A stretch of 64,000 nt of DNA, from assembly GCF_001238275.1 (NCBI RefSeq), contig NZ_LGTB01000002.1, positions 124,001 to 188,000 on the forward strand. Direction: 5' to 3'. Shown here piece by piece: positions 29,434 through 38,117 of the stretch (its first letter is position 1; every line of letters starts with the position of its first letter). The DNA comes from Bradyrhizobium viridifuturi. Lineage in GTDB: Bacteria > Pseudomonadota > Alphaproteobacteria > Rhizobiales > Xanthobacteraceae. The notes beneath the pieces were generated by a model, which worked only from the letters and a program-made list of their open reading frames with translations, made no database searches and was not told the DNA's origin. The translations under genes were made by a program, and so were the position numbers.

Positions 29434-31197
29434 CTAGAGGCCGAGGTCGCGCTTCCGACCAAAACCCCATTCGATACCGCCGCCGTCCTTCACGACGCCG
29501 GTGACGTGTTGGCCGAGCTTCTTTTCGAGTTCGCGGGACCAGGGCACGAACTGAAAGCCAAGACCGTTGTCGATCATGGCAAAGCGCCCCGAGGCGAGCG
29601 TCAGCCGCTGGCGATACGTGCCCGCCACGTGCTCCCCGGAGGCCGCGTTCGTCTGAGGCAGTCCGGTACTGGCCGAGACTTTTGCTGCCACTTCATCCAG
29701 TTCGCGTCGGCGCAACGTATTGAGGAGGTCGCGCTGCAGGATGACACGCTGGCCTTGCCGCCGTGCCAGGCCCTGCTGAACCAGATGCTCGGTACGGGCT
29801 TCCATCGCGTCGCGGGTCTCTCGGCCGAAGCCGCCCATGGCGAGCGGCATCGGCTCCCGTTCGACCAGCCGGTGGTCGAGCCAGGTTGCTCCCTTTGCGG
29901 CGATCTGCTCCCCAAGATCGAGATCGGAGCGGATCGCGATCACCATGGTGGGATGCGGATCGCCGGCTTGACCGAAACGTCGGACTTCGACGATTCCGCC
30001 GACCGGCGGCGCCTGTTCGAAGGCCTCGACGCCTTGGAAGCGAACGTGGTGTGCGCGCCCATCTGTTCCGTCGATCAGGGCGTAGGCCTCGCCGGTCAGT
30101 TCGTCATGCAATCCACGATCGACCAACCGTCCGATGATCTGGGACGTCGGCTCTCCACCTTCAATAACGTAATCGGCAACTCCTCGTGCTTCCCCACGCT
30201 CCGCAAAGGCGCGGTGCATAGTCTTGATGATGTCGCCGCGCATGCCGAGGTCGCGCAAGCTACGTTCAGCCTCGAGCCCGACCATCCACTCCCCAGGCGC
30301 GGCGGATGCAGCAAGGCCCATCTTCTCCAAGTTCTGAAGGCGGCCGACCATCAAGCGCCGGATCTCGGGATCGGACCTGCCGGGATTTTCGGGACGAGCA
30401 TCGATATAGCCGGTCTCATCAGCTGCAAGCCGGATCTCCTGATCGAGCCGAGTCCATCGCTCTGCCGTGACTTCCTTCTCCAGGGAACTGCAGATCTCGT
30501 GCTCCGGCTTTGGACCTAGTTCGATTGCGACCAGTTCCTCGGCGCGCGAGCGCAGGCCTCGGCTGATGTAGTCGCGCGAGATCACGAGATCAGCCCCATT
30601 CTCATCGACGCCGCGGACAAGAATGTGGACATGAGGGTTGTCCGTGTTCCAGTGATCGACGGCTACCCAATCGATTCGCGTGCCGAGGTCGATCTCCATC
30701 TGCCTGGTCAGATCGCGGGTGAAGGCTTTGAGGTCGGTCATATCGCCGGCGTCCTCGGGCGAGACGATGAACCGGAAATGGTGGCGATCGTCCTTGCAGC
30801 GCTCCGCGAAAGCCGTGCCGTCGGCACGGTCGCTGCCGGCGTCGAACATCTCGGCCCGCTCGCCGCTTCGGGTGACACCATCGCGCTTCAGATACGAAAG
30901 ATGCGCGCTCAGTGGTGCTGAGCGGAAGGCCCGTCCCTTATGGCGAACTACGCGCGCCTTCACCACGACGCGCCGTGTCGGGCTAAACAACCGGCCACGA
31001 CTAAAGGCCAGTCGGCCGCGGCCAAACGTTGAGCGTCCATGGGCCACGGAACGCCGGCCGGCCGCAGCCTGACCGGAGGTGTGACCGGACTTCTTCGCGG
31101 CACGCAGCACTTGGTTGATGAAGCTCCTGGGCTTCGGCGTACGGGTGCCGCGGATGCGCCCGGGCCGAATACGCAGATCGCTGTCGCCGACGGTCAT
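29434..31197 (-). CDS. relaxase/mobilisation nuclease with DUF3363 (VirD2-like)
   Basis: 587 residues. The N-terminal relaxase domain carries the HUH metal-binding motif in NTDNPHVHILVRG (about residues 200-212), preceded by HHFRFIVSPEDAGDMTDLKAFTRDLTRQME. The C-terminal half is the DUF3363 region (ETRDAMEARTEHLVQQGLARRQGQ..., ending WGFGRKRDLGL). It nicks oriT and pilots the transferred strand to TraG. It starts with an Arg/Lys-rich tail (DLRIRPGRIRGTRTPKPRSF) and is followed by traG after 35 bases. Intact, unlike its partner genes. Confidence 0.9.
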   Translation of the reverse strand: MTVGDSDLRIRPGRIRGTRTPKPRSFINQVLRAAKKSGHTSGQAAAGRRSVAHGRSTFGRGRLAFSRGRLFSPTRRVVVKARVVRHKGRAFRSAPLSAHLSYLKRDGVTRSGERAEMFDAGSDRADGTAFAERCKDDRHHFRFIVSPEDAGDMTDLKAFTRDLTRQMEIDLGTRIDWVAVDHWNTDNPHVHILVRGVDENGADLVISRDYISRGLRSRAEELVAIELGPKPEHEICSSLEKEVTAERWTRLDQEIRLAADETGYIDARPENPGRSDPEIRRLMVGRLQNLEKMGLAASAAPGEWMVGLEAERSLRDLGMRGDIIKTMHRAFAERGEARGVADYVIEGGEPTSQIIGRLVDRGLHDELTGEAYALIDGTDGRAHHVRFQGVEAFEQAPPVGGIVEVRRFGQAGDPHPTMVIAIRSDLDLGEQIAAKGATWLDHRLVEREPMPLAMGGFGRETRDAMEARTEHLVQQGLARRQGQRVILQRDLLNTLRRRELDEVAAKVSASTGLPQTNAASGEHVAGTYRQRLTLASGRFAMIDNGLGFQFVPWSRELEKKLGQHVTGVVKDGGGIEWGFGRKRDLGL

Positions 31198-31399
31198 GGC
31201 CGGCCCTCGAAAAACGCAACCGCGCCTATGGTGCCGAAAACATCCTTGAATCTTCTGGCGAAAATCTTGGGCGCGGCACGCGCCCCGACCGACTGGCACG
31301 CCAGGACCCAAGCCATGTCAATGGCTTGCGGTTCGACCGGCGAGCCCCTTTTATCTCGCCTTCCCGCTGTCGTGCCTCCCCACCACCCCGCTCCCATGA

Positions 31400-32305
31400 T
31401 CACCGCGACACTCCAGCCCGCGATCGCTCAACAAACAGGCCTTCGCTCCGGGGGATGACCGTCGCGATTTGGTGCACTGGATCTGCAGTCGAACTGCCGT
31501 TCCAGCGACCAAGGGGCGTCAAAAGGTCGGCAGTGGCGGCGCGCTCGATTCGTGCCGCGAACAGCGAAGCCTCGGTCCATGGCCGGGTTCGAGCGGCCGC
31601 AACCGGCAACGTGTCGGCAGGTCCTTGCCCTGCAATCAAAGGCGCGAGCGTTGCCACATAGACCTGTGTCTCCGCCGGCAGCGGTCGACCGCTGAGATGC
31701 TCGTCATAGCGGGCGGGACCTGCATTATAGGCAGCCAGAAAACCCGGCGAACCGTACCGATCGTACAGCTCCCTCAGATAAGCGGCGCCGGCCAGAATGT
31801 AATCGCGAGGAGCGAATGGATCAGGGCCGAGCTGATAGCGCAGACGAAGCTCGGACCAGGTCTGCGGCATGATCTGCATCAGGCTCATCGCCCCTTTTCG
31901 CGATATGGCGCGCACGTCGCCACCGCTCTCGATGCGCAACACCGCGTTGATCCAGCGCTCCGGAATGCCAAATCGGCGAGACGCCTCAGAAACGTATGCC
32001 GCAAACGGACCGCCTGCGAGCGAGTGATCCCGGTGCGATGACGGCGGACTCTCCACGAAGACGTTTTGCGCGTACGCACACCCTGCCGACCACGTCGCGA
32101 AGGCAATCCAAGCAACCAACCCGAGCGAATGAAATCGTGCCGCCGTCCTCGCGCCCGTCCAGGGTAAAGCTACGTCGCGCCGGCCTTGCGGCCGCCCTGG
32201 ACCGCCGCTGCGCGCGGCGGCTTTGCGAACCTTGGTCGGGACGGAGGAATGGTGCAGCCACCGATCGAACAGAGGAATGACTGATCCTGAACTGCGCACG
32301 ATCAC
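31400..32305 (-). CDS. lytic transglycosylase of the conjugation locus (VirB1-like)
   Basis: 301 residues. After a basic N-terminus and signal helix (FHSLGLVAWIAFATWSAGCAYAQ) comes a SLT domain: FGIPERWINAVLRIESGGDVRAISRKGAMSLMQIMPQTWSELRLRY with catalytic Glu in RIESGG and the GAMSLMQIMP motif, then AAYLRELYDRYGSPGFLAAYNAGPARYDEH. It opens peptidoglycan locally for channel assembly. The GTG start at 32305 overlaps the TraF stop (GTGA). Relaxase lies 202 bases downstream. Confidence 0.88.
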   Translation of the reverse strand: MIVRSSGSVIPLFDRWLHHSSVPTKVRKAAARSGGPGRPQGRRDVALPWTGARTAARFHSLGLVAWIAFATWSAGCAYAQNVFVESPPSSHRDHSLAGGPFAAYVSEASRRFGIPERWINAVLRIESGGDVRAISRKGAMSLMQIMPQTWSELRLRYQLGPDPFAPRDYILAGAAYLRELYDRYGSPGFLAAYNAGPARYDEHLSGRPLPAETQVYVATLAPLIAGQGPADTLPVAAARTRPWTEASLFAARIERAATADLLTPLGRWNGSSTADPVHQIATVIPRSEGLFVERSRAGVSR

Positions 32306-32814
32306 TTCTCCCGGGTCCACACGAGAAGCGCACGGCCGATAACGGCCGACGACGGCAACAGTCCGAAGTAGCGGCCGTCGAGGGAATCCGCGGACTGCCG
32401 ATTCATGAGAAAGAGTTCGTCCGCTCCGACGATGTCGCAGCCCTGCCACGACGGCAGCCGGCGGCCGCGGCTGTCGCGCTCCCGCGCGTCACCCATTTCA
32501 ATGCCGTCGACGGTTATCGTGAGCCCGTGGCGGCAGACGATCTGTCCTGGAAGCGCCAACACATGCTTCAACATCGGCACGCCGAGCGGCAGATAGCCGT
32601 TGAGATCGAGAAAGGTGGCAAGCGGCTCGGGCGGCCGAACGGCGACGAGTTCATTGACGTACCGCGTACCTGTCCGCCGCACGCGATAGAGGCCAAGAGC
32701 AACGCTTTCCGAAGCGTTCCAGATGCAAACCGGCGCCGGCTCGACGACAATCGGTCCGACCAGCAAGGCAACGCCGCCAAGCATGCCGGCCAGCGTTGAT
32801 AACCGGGCCATCAT
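32302..32814 (-). CDS. traF: TraF-type signal peptidase (S26 family), pilin processing
   Basis: 170 residues. One N-terminal membrane helix (LAGMLGGVALLVGPIVV), then NASESVALGLYRV carrying the catalytic Ser, and PMLKHVLALPGQIVC with the Lys of the Ser-Lys dyad, plus DELFLMNRQSADSLDGRYFG, the S26 box. In RP4-type systems TraF cleaves and cyclises the TrbC pilin. The first of two adjacent ATG codons overlaps the DUF2840 stop (ATGA), so the start is taken at 32814. Confidence 0.9.
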   Translation of the reverse strand: MMARLSTLAGMLGGVALLVGPIVVEPAPVCIWNASESVALGLYRVRRTGTRYVNELVAVRPPEPLATFLDLNGYLPLGVPMLKHVLALPGQIVCRHGLTITVDGIEMGDARERDSRGRRLPSWQGCDIVGADELFLMNRQSADSLDGRYFGLLPSSAVIGRALLVWTREK

Positions 32815-33275
32815 GGCGTCATCTTCCGTCGATGAAGCCATGCTTGATGGCGCGATTTCGTGTAGGCGCGCGGGTCTTCGTTGACGGTGAGACGGTTATG
32901 GACGTGCTGCCAGTAATCTGGCGCGGCGTCCGCAGGATCGATGCCGAGCGCCTCGACGCCGTCGATCAATTGCAGCACCCGTTCAACCTTCGGCCAGCCA
33001 GAGAGCCGCAGCAGGATCTCGCCACCGGGCTGCACGTATGGGACGGTCGAGTAGCGCTGGCCTGGCGGAACCGCGCGCAGGATATCGATCCGGGACACGA
33101 CGGTGCCGAAGTCGTTGGAGGTCCAGCGCACGAAGGCGAAAATGCTCCCGGGGGCAAACGACAAGACACGGCGAGACCGATCCAGTTTCTTCTCTTGGAC
33201 GGCGCGACCGAAACGGATCCGGTTCTCGATGCGCTTTTCGAGCCACAGCAGCTCGACCTGCGTGAGTTCACTCAT
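32811..33275 (-). CDS. DUF2840 protein
   Basis: 154 residues: SELTQVELLWLEKRIENRIRFGR, then FVRWTSNDFGTVVSRIDILRAVPPGQRYSTVPYVQPGGEILLRLSGWPKVERVLQLID. Proteins of this family occur just upstream of traF in Tn4371-type elements; no biochemical function is known. GGAGAG precedes the ATG at 33275. In related elements a ParA gene usually separates it from repA. Here only 290 bases with direct repeats are found. Confidence 0.82.
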   Translation of the reverse strand: MSELTQVELLWLEKRIENRIRFGRAVQEKKLDRSRRVLSFAPGSIFAFVRWTSNDFGTVVSRIDILRAVPPGQRYSTVPYVQPGGEILLRLSGWPKVERVLQLIDGVEALGIDPADAAPDYWQHVHNRLTVNEDPRAYTKSRHQAWLHRRKMTP

Positions 33276-33496
33276 GCATCTCTCCACGGCGTAGAATGTG
33301 CGGGCGACTGAGCGGCCGTTGCGCGTTGAACTGTGGCGTCGTTGGCGCGGCCGTGCTGTTAGATGTGGCTCGGCCGAACTGACGCTTTCCAGCGCGACGA
33401 ATGGCGGGGACCGTTAGAAGAAATCCGAAGGATTTCAGGTTAGGAAAGTTACGGGGACGACAACGTCCGAGAGAACAAGCGCTTAAGCCAGATTCT

Positions 33497-33561
33497 GGTC
33501 CCCGATAGCACGAGGATCCGGTCCCCGATGGCACGAGGATGACGGTCCCCGATAGCACGAG
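33497..33561. repeat. three iteron-like direct repeats beside repA
   Basis: Three copies of GGTCCCCGATAGCACGAG start at 33497, 33520 (one mismatch, GATGGC) and 33544. Spacing is 23 and 24 bases, about two helical turns, as in Rep-binding iterons. They end 5 bases before the repA stop region. They may be RepA binding sites forming a replication origin for the circular element, or an autoregulatory site. Confidence 0.6.
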
Positions 33562-33566
33562 CGGAT

Positions 33567-34430
33567 TCACAGGCTACCTCCACGCTTGCGCAAGCGGTCC
33601 GAAAGCGGATCGGCGAGGGTTGGTGAGAAATTCAGGCGCTCGACGCCCCGCCGGTCATGCGTGATCACGAGCTGATAACCGGGAAGCGTCTGCCGCTTGA
33701 CGATTTCCCTGAGGTCGTAGGCAAAATGCTTGAGCGGCGACAGGCTGCCGGACTTGGCATGGAGATAGAGGAAATCGAAACTCCAACCGCCGTCCTGGCG
33801 ACCGCCATGCTTGCGGACGAGCCGGTAAAGCCAGCGCTCAAGTCCTCCCGTCAAATCGAAATAGGCGCGGTCGATCGTGAGCACGAGCGCGTCGTCCAGA
33901 ACGCCGGCATAGAACCAATCCGGCAGAATCAGCTCGACACCGAGCGGCCGACCGTTTGCATCCGCCGTCTCCTTCCACTCGTTGACCCAGGAGAAGCGAC
34001 GGCGCCGCCGCTCTGCCGGCTGGCGGATCGACGTTTGCACGGTGGTTGACTGCAGCCTGTCGAGCGCGGCCTTCAGACGATCATAATCTCGCGCACTCGT
34101 GCCGCGGCCGACGAACGTCAGAATCTCGTAAGGCGTTGCCGACATCAGGCGCGATGTCTTCAGCCCGGCATCACGCGCCTCGACGATCTGCGACGCCGCC
34201 CAGATCAAGACGTCAGCATCCCAGATGGTCGCCATACCGTGTTCCGGCACCGCTTCGACGCGGATCGAAATGGCTCCAGCCCGGAAATCGATCGGCACGA
34301 CCCGCTTCGATTTGGCGAGGGAAAAGAACGGATAGGCCATCAGATCCTGCGCATCGCGCGGCGCGAGATCGCCGGGCAGCGCGCGAAAGAGCTCGAGCTG
34401 GTCGCGTTCGGAATGTTGCTTTCGCCGCAT
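33567..34430 (-). CDS. repA: RepA plasmid-type replication initiator
   Basis: 287 residues. MRRKQHSERDQLELFRALPGDLAPRDAQDLMAYPFFSLAKSKR begins a RepA/RPA domain: winged-helix units with TPYEILTFVGRGTSARDYDRLKAALDRLQSTTVQTSI and WVNEWKETADANGRPLGVELILPDWFYAGVLDDALVLTIDRAYFDLTGGLERWLYRLVRKH. In these elements it may allow transient replication of the excised circle. The start at 34430 is the homologous one; the frame runs open upstream. Lies downstream of the AlpA-like gene. Confidence 0.88.
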   Translation of the reverse strand: MRRKQHSERDQLELFRALPGDLAPRDAQDLMAYPFFSLAKSKRVVPIDFRAGAISIRVEAVPEHGMATIWDADVLIWAASQIVEARDAGLKTSRLMSATPYEILTFVGRGTSARDYDRLKAALDRLQSTTVQTSIRQPAERRRRRFSWVNEWKETADANGRPLGVELILPDWFYAGVLDDALVLTIDRAYFDLTGGLERWLYRLVRKHGGRQDGGWSFDFLYLHAKSGSLSPLKHFAYDLREIVKRQTLPGYQLVITHDRRGVERLNFSPTLADPLSDRLRKRGGSL

Positions 34431-34452
34431 TGTCACTGCCCTCGCACTGACA

Positions 34453-34734
34453 TCAGCGGCGTTCCTGGCCCGCATACGGGCGCAGCGTCGGGTGTTTCTT
34501 GGCCGGCAGGACCGTCCCCTTGCCGGGATCGGAGGTCGACGTCTTGGCGCCAAGGTCGGCCCAGGCTTTCAGGTCATCCAGCGCATAAACGACGCGGCCG
34601 CCGATCTTTCGATAAGTCGGGCCCGTGCCGTAGGTGCGGTGCTTCTCGAGGGTCCGACCGGATAGCCCCAGGTAACGCGCAGCCTCGGGCGTACGCAGAA
34701 AGCGCGGTGGGAGGCCGGCCATCGGATCGGGCAT
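34453..34734 (-). CDS. AlpA/excisionase-like helix-turn-helix protein
   Basis: 93 residues. LPPRFLRTPEAARYLGLSGRTLEKHRTYGTGPTYRKIGGRVVYALDDLKAWAD is a MerR-type winged helix of the HTH_17 (excisionase/AlpA) group. The C-terminus is basic. Such proteins act as recombination directionality factors or regulators. GGAG stands before the ATG at 34734. It precedes repA by 22 bases and is likely co-transcribed. Confidence 0.85.
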   Translation of the reverse strand: MPDPMAGLPPRFLRTPEAARYLGLSGRTLEKHRTYGTGPTYRKIGGRVVYALDDLKAWADLGAKTSTSDPGKGTVLPAKKHPTLRPYAGQERR

Positions 34735-34823
34735 TTGAAGGCTCCAGGATGACAGCTATCGCGGATGGCGGTACCTGCGTGTATGCGGTCATCATGGAGA
34801 AGCGCGTCCTCGGAGGGGGATGC

Positions 34824-34847
34824 CGAAAATCGGGGATACGATTTTCG
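34824..34847. terminator. hairpin downstream of the DUF2285 gene
   Basis: CGAAAATCG at 34824-34832 and CGATTTTCG at 34839-34847 form a perfect 9-base-pair stem with a 6-base loop. It lies between the end of the DUF2285 gene and the start of the AlpA-like gene. There is no long U run, so it could equally be an operator for the alpA-repA unit. Confidence 0.45.
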
Positions 34848-34867
34848 ATACCCCTAGCGCGGAGAAC

Positions 34868-35639
34868 CTATTTTTCCTTACGGCTCGGGCGCAGCAGCTT
34901 GCGATAGCCGCTGCGCATGAGCTTAATGCCACCGCGCACCAGACGGATCGTCCGATTGCGAAGATCATGCGTCTTCCAGGCGCGATCGGGGATTCGCTTC
35001 TTACCAAACAACGCCTCGGCTATGCTGCGATAGCTGCCGCCTTCACGGTGCGCGTCGAGCGCGCGGATTGCGGCACTCAAGCGTTCGCGCCGCTGCTTGG
35101 ATAGCTGGTGAAACGCAGGACCTGGCGCGCGTCCATTTGCGGCGCGCCACAACCGCCGGGCTGCATGGACGCGCGCCTCTAAATCGCCGTCAAACGGCAG
35201 TTCGGCTGCATATAACGCGCCGGCAACTGGACGATCCTTGCACCAGACCCGGTGGTCTAGACCCGCGATGCTCAGCACGGCATGCCAGCCGTCCGCGGCG
35301 CGGCGCGCCTCAGTTGCTACGAGATCGAACAGTGGCGGGGACGCCGAACGGTGATCGGAAGCCGACGCGACCGTAAGCGGGACGACCGCAGCTAGAACCT
35401 CGGGCGCCCAAAAGACAGTCTGCTCGTCGAAGGATCTCTGCGGGTCATGGGCGAAAGCAGAGACCCCACCTCCTCCTGAATTCCGGAGTTACCTCGCCAT
35501 CCGGACTGCCGGCGATCATCGCTTGGTAGTCGCGCCGGTAGTCCGCATTGCGACGAAGACATTCCCATGCGATGTCGGTGATCTCGGCGTCTTGCAAGCT
35601 ATTGTAGGATTCCGACGACCGCCAATCGAACTCAGTCAT
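34868..35639 (-). pseudogene. DUF6499/DUF2285 protein of the element, frameshifted
   Basis: Starts MTEFDWRSSESYNSLQDAEITDIAWECLRRNADYRRDYQAM (DUF6499) at 35639 with GGGAG upstream, reaches EFRRRWGLCFR and stops. The adjacent frame continues directly with HDPQRSFDEQTVFWAPEVLAAVVPL and runs to the DUF2285 C-terminus GSYRSIAEALFGKKRIPDRAWKTHDLRNRTIRLVRGGIKLMRSGYRKLL. One extra base near 35449 (CGCC instead of CGC) explains the split. The second part has no start codon of its own at the junction. It is a conserved element protein, probably DNA-binding, of unknown role. Confidence 0.82.
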
Positions 35640-35804
35640 TGCTCCCGCCCCCACTGCACGCACTCAACAAAGATTGCGACGCAATAATTATGAGCGAGAG
35701 GGTTGTAGGAAGTCCCTTATTTGGCACCACGTGGTGCGTGAGAAGCACCACCATCAGCAGGGAGAAATTGCTTTTCGTGTAAGCGAGGGCCTGGTGATCT
35801 TCTT

Positions 35805-36077
35805 CTACTTTGGACCGTCAGGACGCAAGAGACGTCCCCGCTCGGTTAACCATTTGGCGCGCTCTAGATGACTCTGATATGCGCTCCGTGCACGATCCAG
35901 TTCGCGCTCTGGATCGATATGCAGCACGATCCGAGCCACCTCCCGCCAGTCGGCCCCCTCACCTTCCGCCTGCAGAAGGCGAATGTATGTGACGACGTGC
36001 GCCTCATCATAGGGCGTCAGCGCATTATCGTCCGGCGCTCTGTAAGACGCATCTGGATCAAGAGGGGGATTCTGCAT
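35805..36077 (-). CDS. small DUF2285-type element protein
   Basis: 90 residues: DDNALTPYDEAHVVTYIRLLQAEGEGADWREVARIVLHIDPERELDRARSAYQSHLERAKWLTERGR. Small proteins with this PYDE..H...YLRLL...GADW.EVARIVL..DP pattern are found next to the XRE regulator in many rhizobial conjugative elements. It is divergent from the XRE gene, with the two operator palindromes between them. Function unknown. Confidence 0.75.
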   Translation of the reverse strand: MQNPPLDPDASYRAPDDNALTPYDEAHVVTYIRLLQAEGEGADWREVARIVLHIDPERELDRARSAYQSHLERAKWLTERGRLLRPDGPK

Positions 36078-36134
36078 CATACTCGGCCGCGCTTATAGCA
36101 TTGCCGCACACTATAGCATGGTTAGACACGAATA

Positions 36135-36162
36135 GGAACGATCGTTCCTAGAACGATCGTTC
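36135..36162. promoter_or_regulatory. two tandem palindromic operators (GAACGATCGTTC)
   Basis: GGAACGATCGTTCC (36135-36148) and GAACGATCGTTC (36151-36162) are perfect palindromes with centres 15 bases apart. They lie 22-49 bases upstream of the XRE-type regulator ATG and between it and the divergent DUF2285-type gene. Tandem identical palindromes beside a small XRE gene are the classic arrangement for an autoregulated repressor operator. Confidence 0.75.
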
Positions 36163-36183
36163 CGGCTCAGTTCCCATATCGCC

Positions 36184-36411
36184 ATGGATCTCAAAGAGAT
36201 CATGGCTGTAAACCTGCGTCGGAAACGCCACGATCTAAAAATGACGCAGGAAGAGCTAGCCGAGCGCGCAGGGTTAAGCGCCCGTTACGTGGGCGCCATC
36301 GAGCGCGGCGATGTGTCAGCGAGCGTCACTGTACTCGGACAAATTGCTGAAGCATTGGGGGTCCGGCCTGCAGATCTACTTGAGCAGAAAGTGCCCAAAG
36401 TTCGATCCTGA
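36184..36411 (+). CDS. XRE-family transcriptional regulator
   Basis: 75 residues, one HTH_3 domain: NLRRKRHDLKMTQEELAERAGLSARYVGAIERGDVSASVTVLGQIAEALGVRPADLL. It is the only plus-strand gene in this part of the conjugative core other than HU. By size, position and the tandem palindromes upstream it is probably a master repressor of the element's genes (inference). The terminator hairpins at 36464-36551 follow it. Confidence 0.88.
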   Translation: MDLKEIMAVNLRRKRHDLKMTQEELAERAGLSARYVGAIERGDVSASVTVLGQIAEALGVRPADLLEQKVPKVRS

Positions 36412-36463
36412 CCTTCCGCGAGCCGGGCCAAAGGCCCGGCGAGCGCCGGACGCGGACGTGCGT

Positions 36464-36501
36464 CAGCGCCGCCGATCCGGCAAGCCGGGTCGGCGGCGCT
36501 G
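36464..36501 (+). terminator. strong GC-rich hairpin after the XRE gene
   Basis: CAGCGCCGCCGA (36464-36475) pairs with TCGGCGGCGCTG (36490-36501), a perfect 12-base-pair stem, followed by CATTTTGATC. It lies 53 bases after the XRE stop and should terminate that transcript. Confidence 0.7.
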
Positions 36502-36520
36502 CATTTTGATCACCGGGCGA

Positions 36521-36551
36521 AGCCGCGCAATCCGTTACCGGTTGCGCGGCT
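36521..36551. terminator. second hairpin between convergent XRE and DUF932 genes
   Basis: AGCCGCGCAA (36521-36530) pairs with TTGCGCGGCT (36542-36551). It lies 7 bases beyond the DUF932 stop, so it most likely ends the minus-strand DUF932 transcript, while the hairpin at 36464 serves the other strand. Confidence 0.6.
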
Positions 36552-36557
36552 CAAGCT

Positions 36558-37750
36558 TCACATAGCGCGCTCCATCAGGCGCTTTGCCTTGCCCTCCAAT
36601 TCAAGACGCGTGTCCTGATGAGCCTTGCCGCGCGCAAACGCGGTGATGCCCTGCACGAAATCGAAGATGCTTTCCGGCTTGCGGCCCTGCTCGCCCAGAA
36701 CGGTTTCGATGACCTTTGCCGCGTCGGACTTGGAGAACCCACCCCGGCGCAGGAACGTCTCCCGGTCCTCGTCGGTGCGGGCCACGATCCGCGCCCGCGC
36801 CGCCTTGATCCCGGCGACGAATGGCGAAGGCGACGAATTGGCAAAACTCGTCAACGCTGGCGCGGCTTCATGTGCGAACCGTTGCGCGGCAAACTTGGAA
36901 TGCCGGATGGTGATTTCCTCGAAGTTCTCAACGCCCCACAGATTGCGGTTCATGCAGACGGCACGAAGGTAGAAGCTGGCGATGCCCAGCGTCTTGCTGC
37001 CGACTTCGCTGTTCCAGCAGTAGAAGCCCCGGAAGTACAAATCCGGCGATCCATCCGGCAGCCTGCCTGCCTCGATCGGATTGGCGTCGTCGACCAGAAA
37101 CAGGAACACGTCGCGGTCGCTGGCGTAGAGCGTGGTCGTGTCCTTGGTCACGTCCACAAAGGGATTGTGGGTCATGGTGGACCAGTCCAGGACTCCCGGC
37201 ACCTTCCACCTCGTGTCGCCGGTGCCATTGCCCGCGATCTTCATCACGGCGGCGACAAGCTCGTGGTCCCAGATGCGGCCGTAATCCGGCCCGGTGACCG
37301 CACGGAGCTCAACGCGGCCGTTATCGGTCTCGAGGGCCTTCACGAGCTCGCCGCGATGCGACAGCAAGCCGTGCTGCAGATTGATGGCCGACAGCGCAGC
37401 AGGCAGTTGCCGCAGGTAGGAGGTCGGCGCGCGACCAGCGTGCACAACTGACCAAAGCTCCAATGGGTCGGCGCCACCGGCGCGTCGCGACCCGGGACCA
37501 GCAATGCCAACCGCTCGGAACTGTCGCGGTTCGCCTCCACGCGGATGGCCCGGCTTTCCACCGTCCGCGCCTGCGCGCGTTCGGCTCGATCCCGCACCGA
37601 TTGGTAAAGGTCCGGCAAGTTCAGGAAGCGCTCGTCATCCGGCCGCGCAAACCACTCGGACGACACGCGGCCGATCCGCTGGCCGCGCGAGACATCGACG
37701 CGGAAACCACCGGATGCAGGCTGTTCGCTCTGAGACAGATTCATCGTGTT
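36558..37750 (-). pseudogene. DUF932 protein (plasmid/ICE), frameshifted
   Basis: The first frame begins MNTMNLSQSEQPASGG at 37750 (AGGAG seven bases before) and runs to THWSFGQLCTLV. The next frame continues AGRAPTSYLRQLPAALSAINLQHGLLSHRGE through NPFVDVTKDTTTLYASDRDVFLFLVDD and FRGFYCWNSEVGSKTLGIASFYLRAVCMNRNLWGVENFEEITIRHS to the end. Restoring one G near 37430 gives LVGAPTSYLRQLPA. About 397 residues overall. DUF932 proteins are typical accessory genes of conjugative elements, related to phage LPD-type proteins. Their role is unknown. The upstream leader resembles that of the ParB-like gene. Confidence 0.82.
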
Positions 37751-37802
37751 CATGGTCATTCTCCTGTTGGCTGAGGTTGAAGCGCAGCGCTGCGCTGCAA
37801 CC

Positions 37803-37990
37803 CTGCCCGTCGGCGAGACCTGGGGTAGCAAGGGCAAGGGCGGCCGGAGCGGAGGGGGATCACCCGCCTGACAAGGGCGCGCCGAAGGCCGCGCGTCTGC
37901 ACGCGCCTGACGACAACGTCGTCATGAACAGTCTGGCGCGGAAGACCGGGGATACCGCTCCGGCCGGCACGGCGAGCCGCCGTGCTTCAC
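37803..37990 (-). promoter_or_regulatory. conserved 5' leader element, copy 1 (before DUF932 gene)
   Basis: Three sequence blocks occur here and again, in the same order and spacing, before the ParB-like gene. They are CTGCCCGTCGGCGAGACC (37803-37820), GAGCGGAGGGGGATC (37847-37861) and GCGCGGAAGACCGGGGA (37936-37952). Block one lies 53 bases upstream of the start codon. No ORF explains the conservation. It may be a structured untranslated leader or a shared operator region. Confidence 0.6.
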
Positions 37991-38076
37991 CCTTGCCCGC
38001 GCGAGGGCGGAGCCCTTAGCAATCCCTTCAATAAAAAAGGCCTTGTTCCTGCCAAACGGCGCAAGAAACGCAAAAA

Positions 38077-38104
38077 GGCCCCGCCTCCGAGGGAGGCGGG
38101 GCCG
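38077..38104 (-). terminator. terminator of the DUF736 gene
   Basis: On the minus strand GGCCCCGCCTCC pairs with GGAGGCGGGGCC around a short loop (38077-38104), followed by TTTTTG. This is a textbook intrinsic terminator located 14 bases after the DUF736 stop. Confidence 0.85.
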
Positions 38105-38117
38105 AGGATCGCCTGGA

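Noticed and set aside
29323..30519. Plus-strand open frame of 398 codons
   Set aside because: Antisense to the relaxase, whose HUH motif and DUF3363 region are unmistakable.
33268..33570. Possible 100-residue gene between repA and DUF2840
   Set aside because: The frame translates the iteron-like repeats and shows no family motif; its GTG/ATG starts lack a ribosome-binding site.
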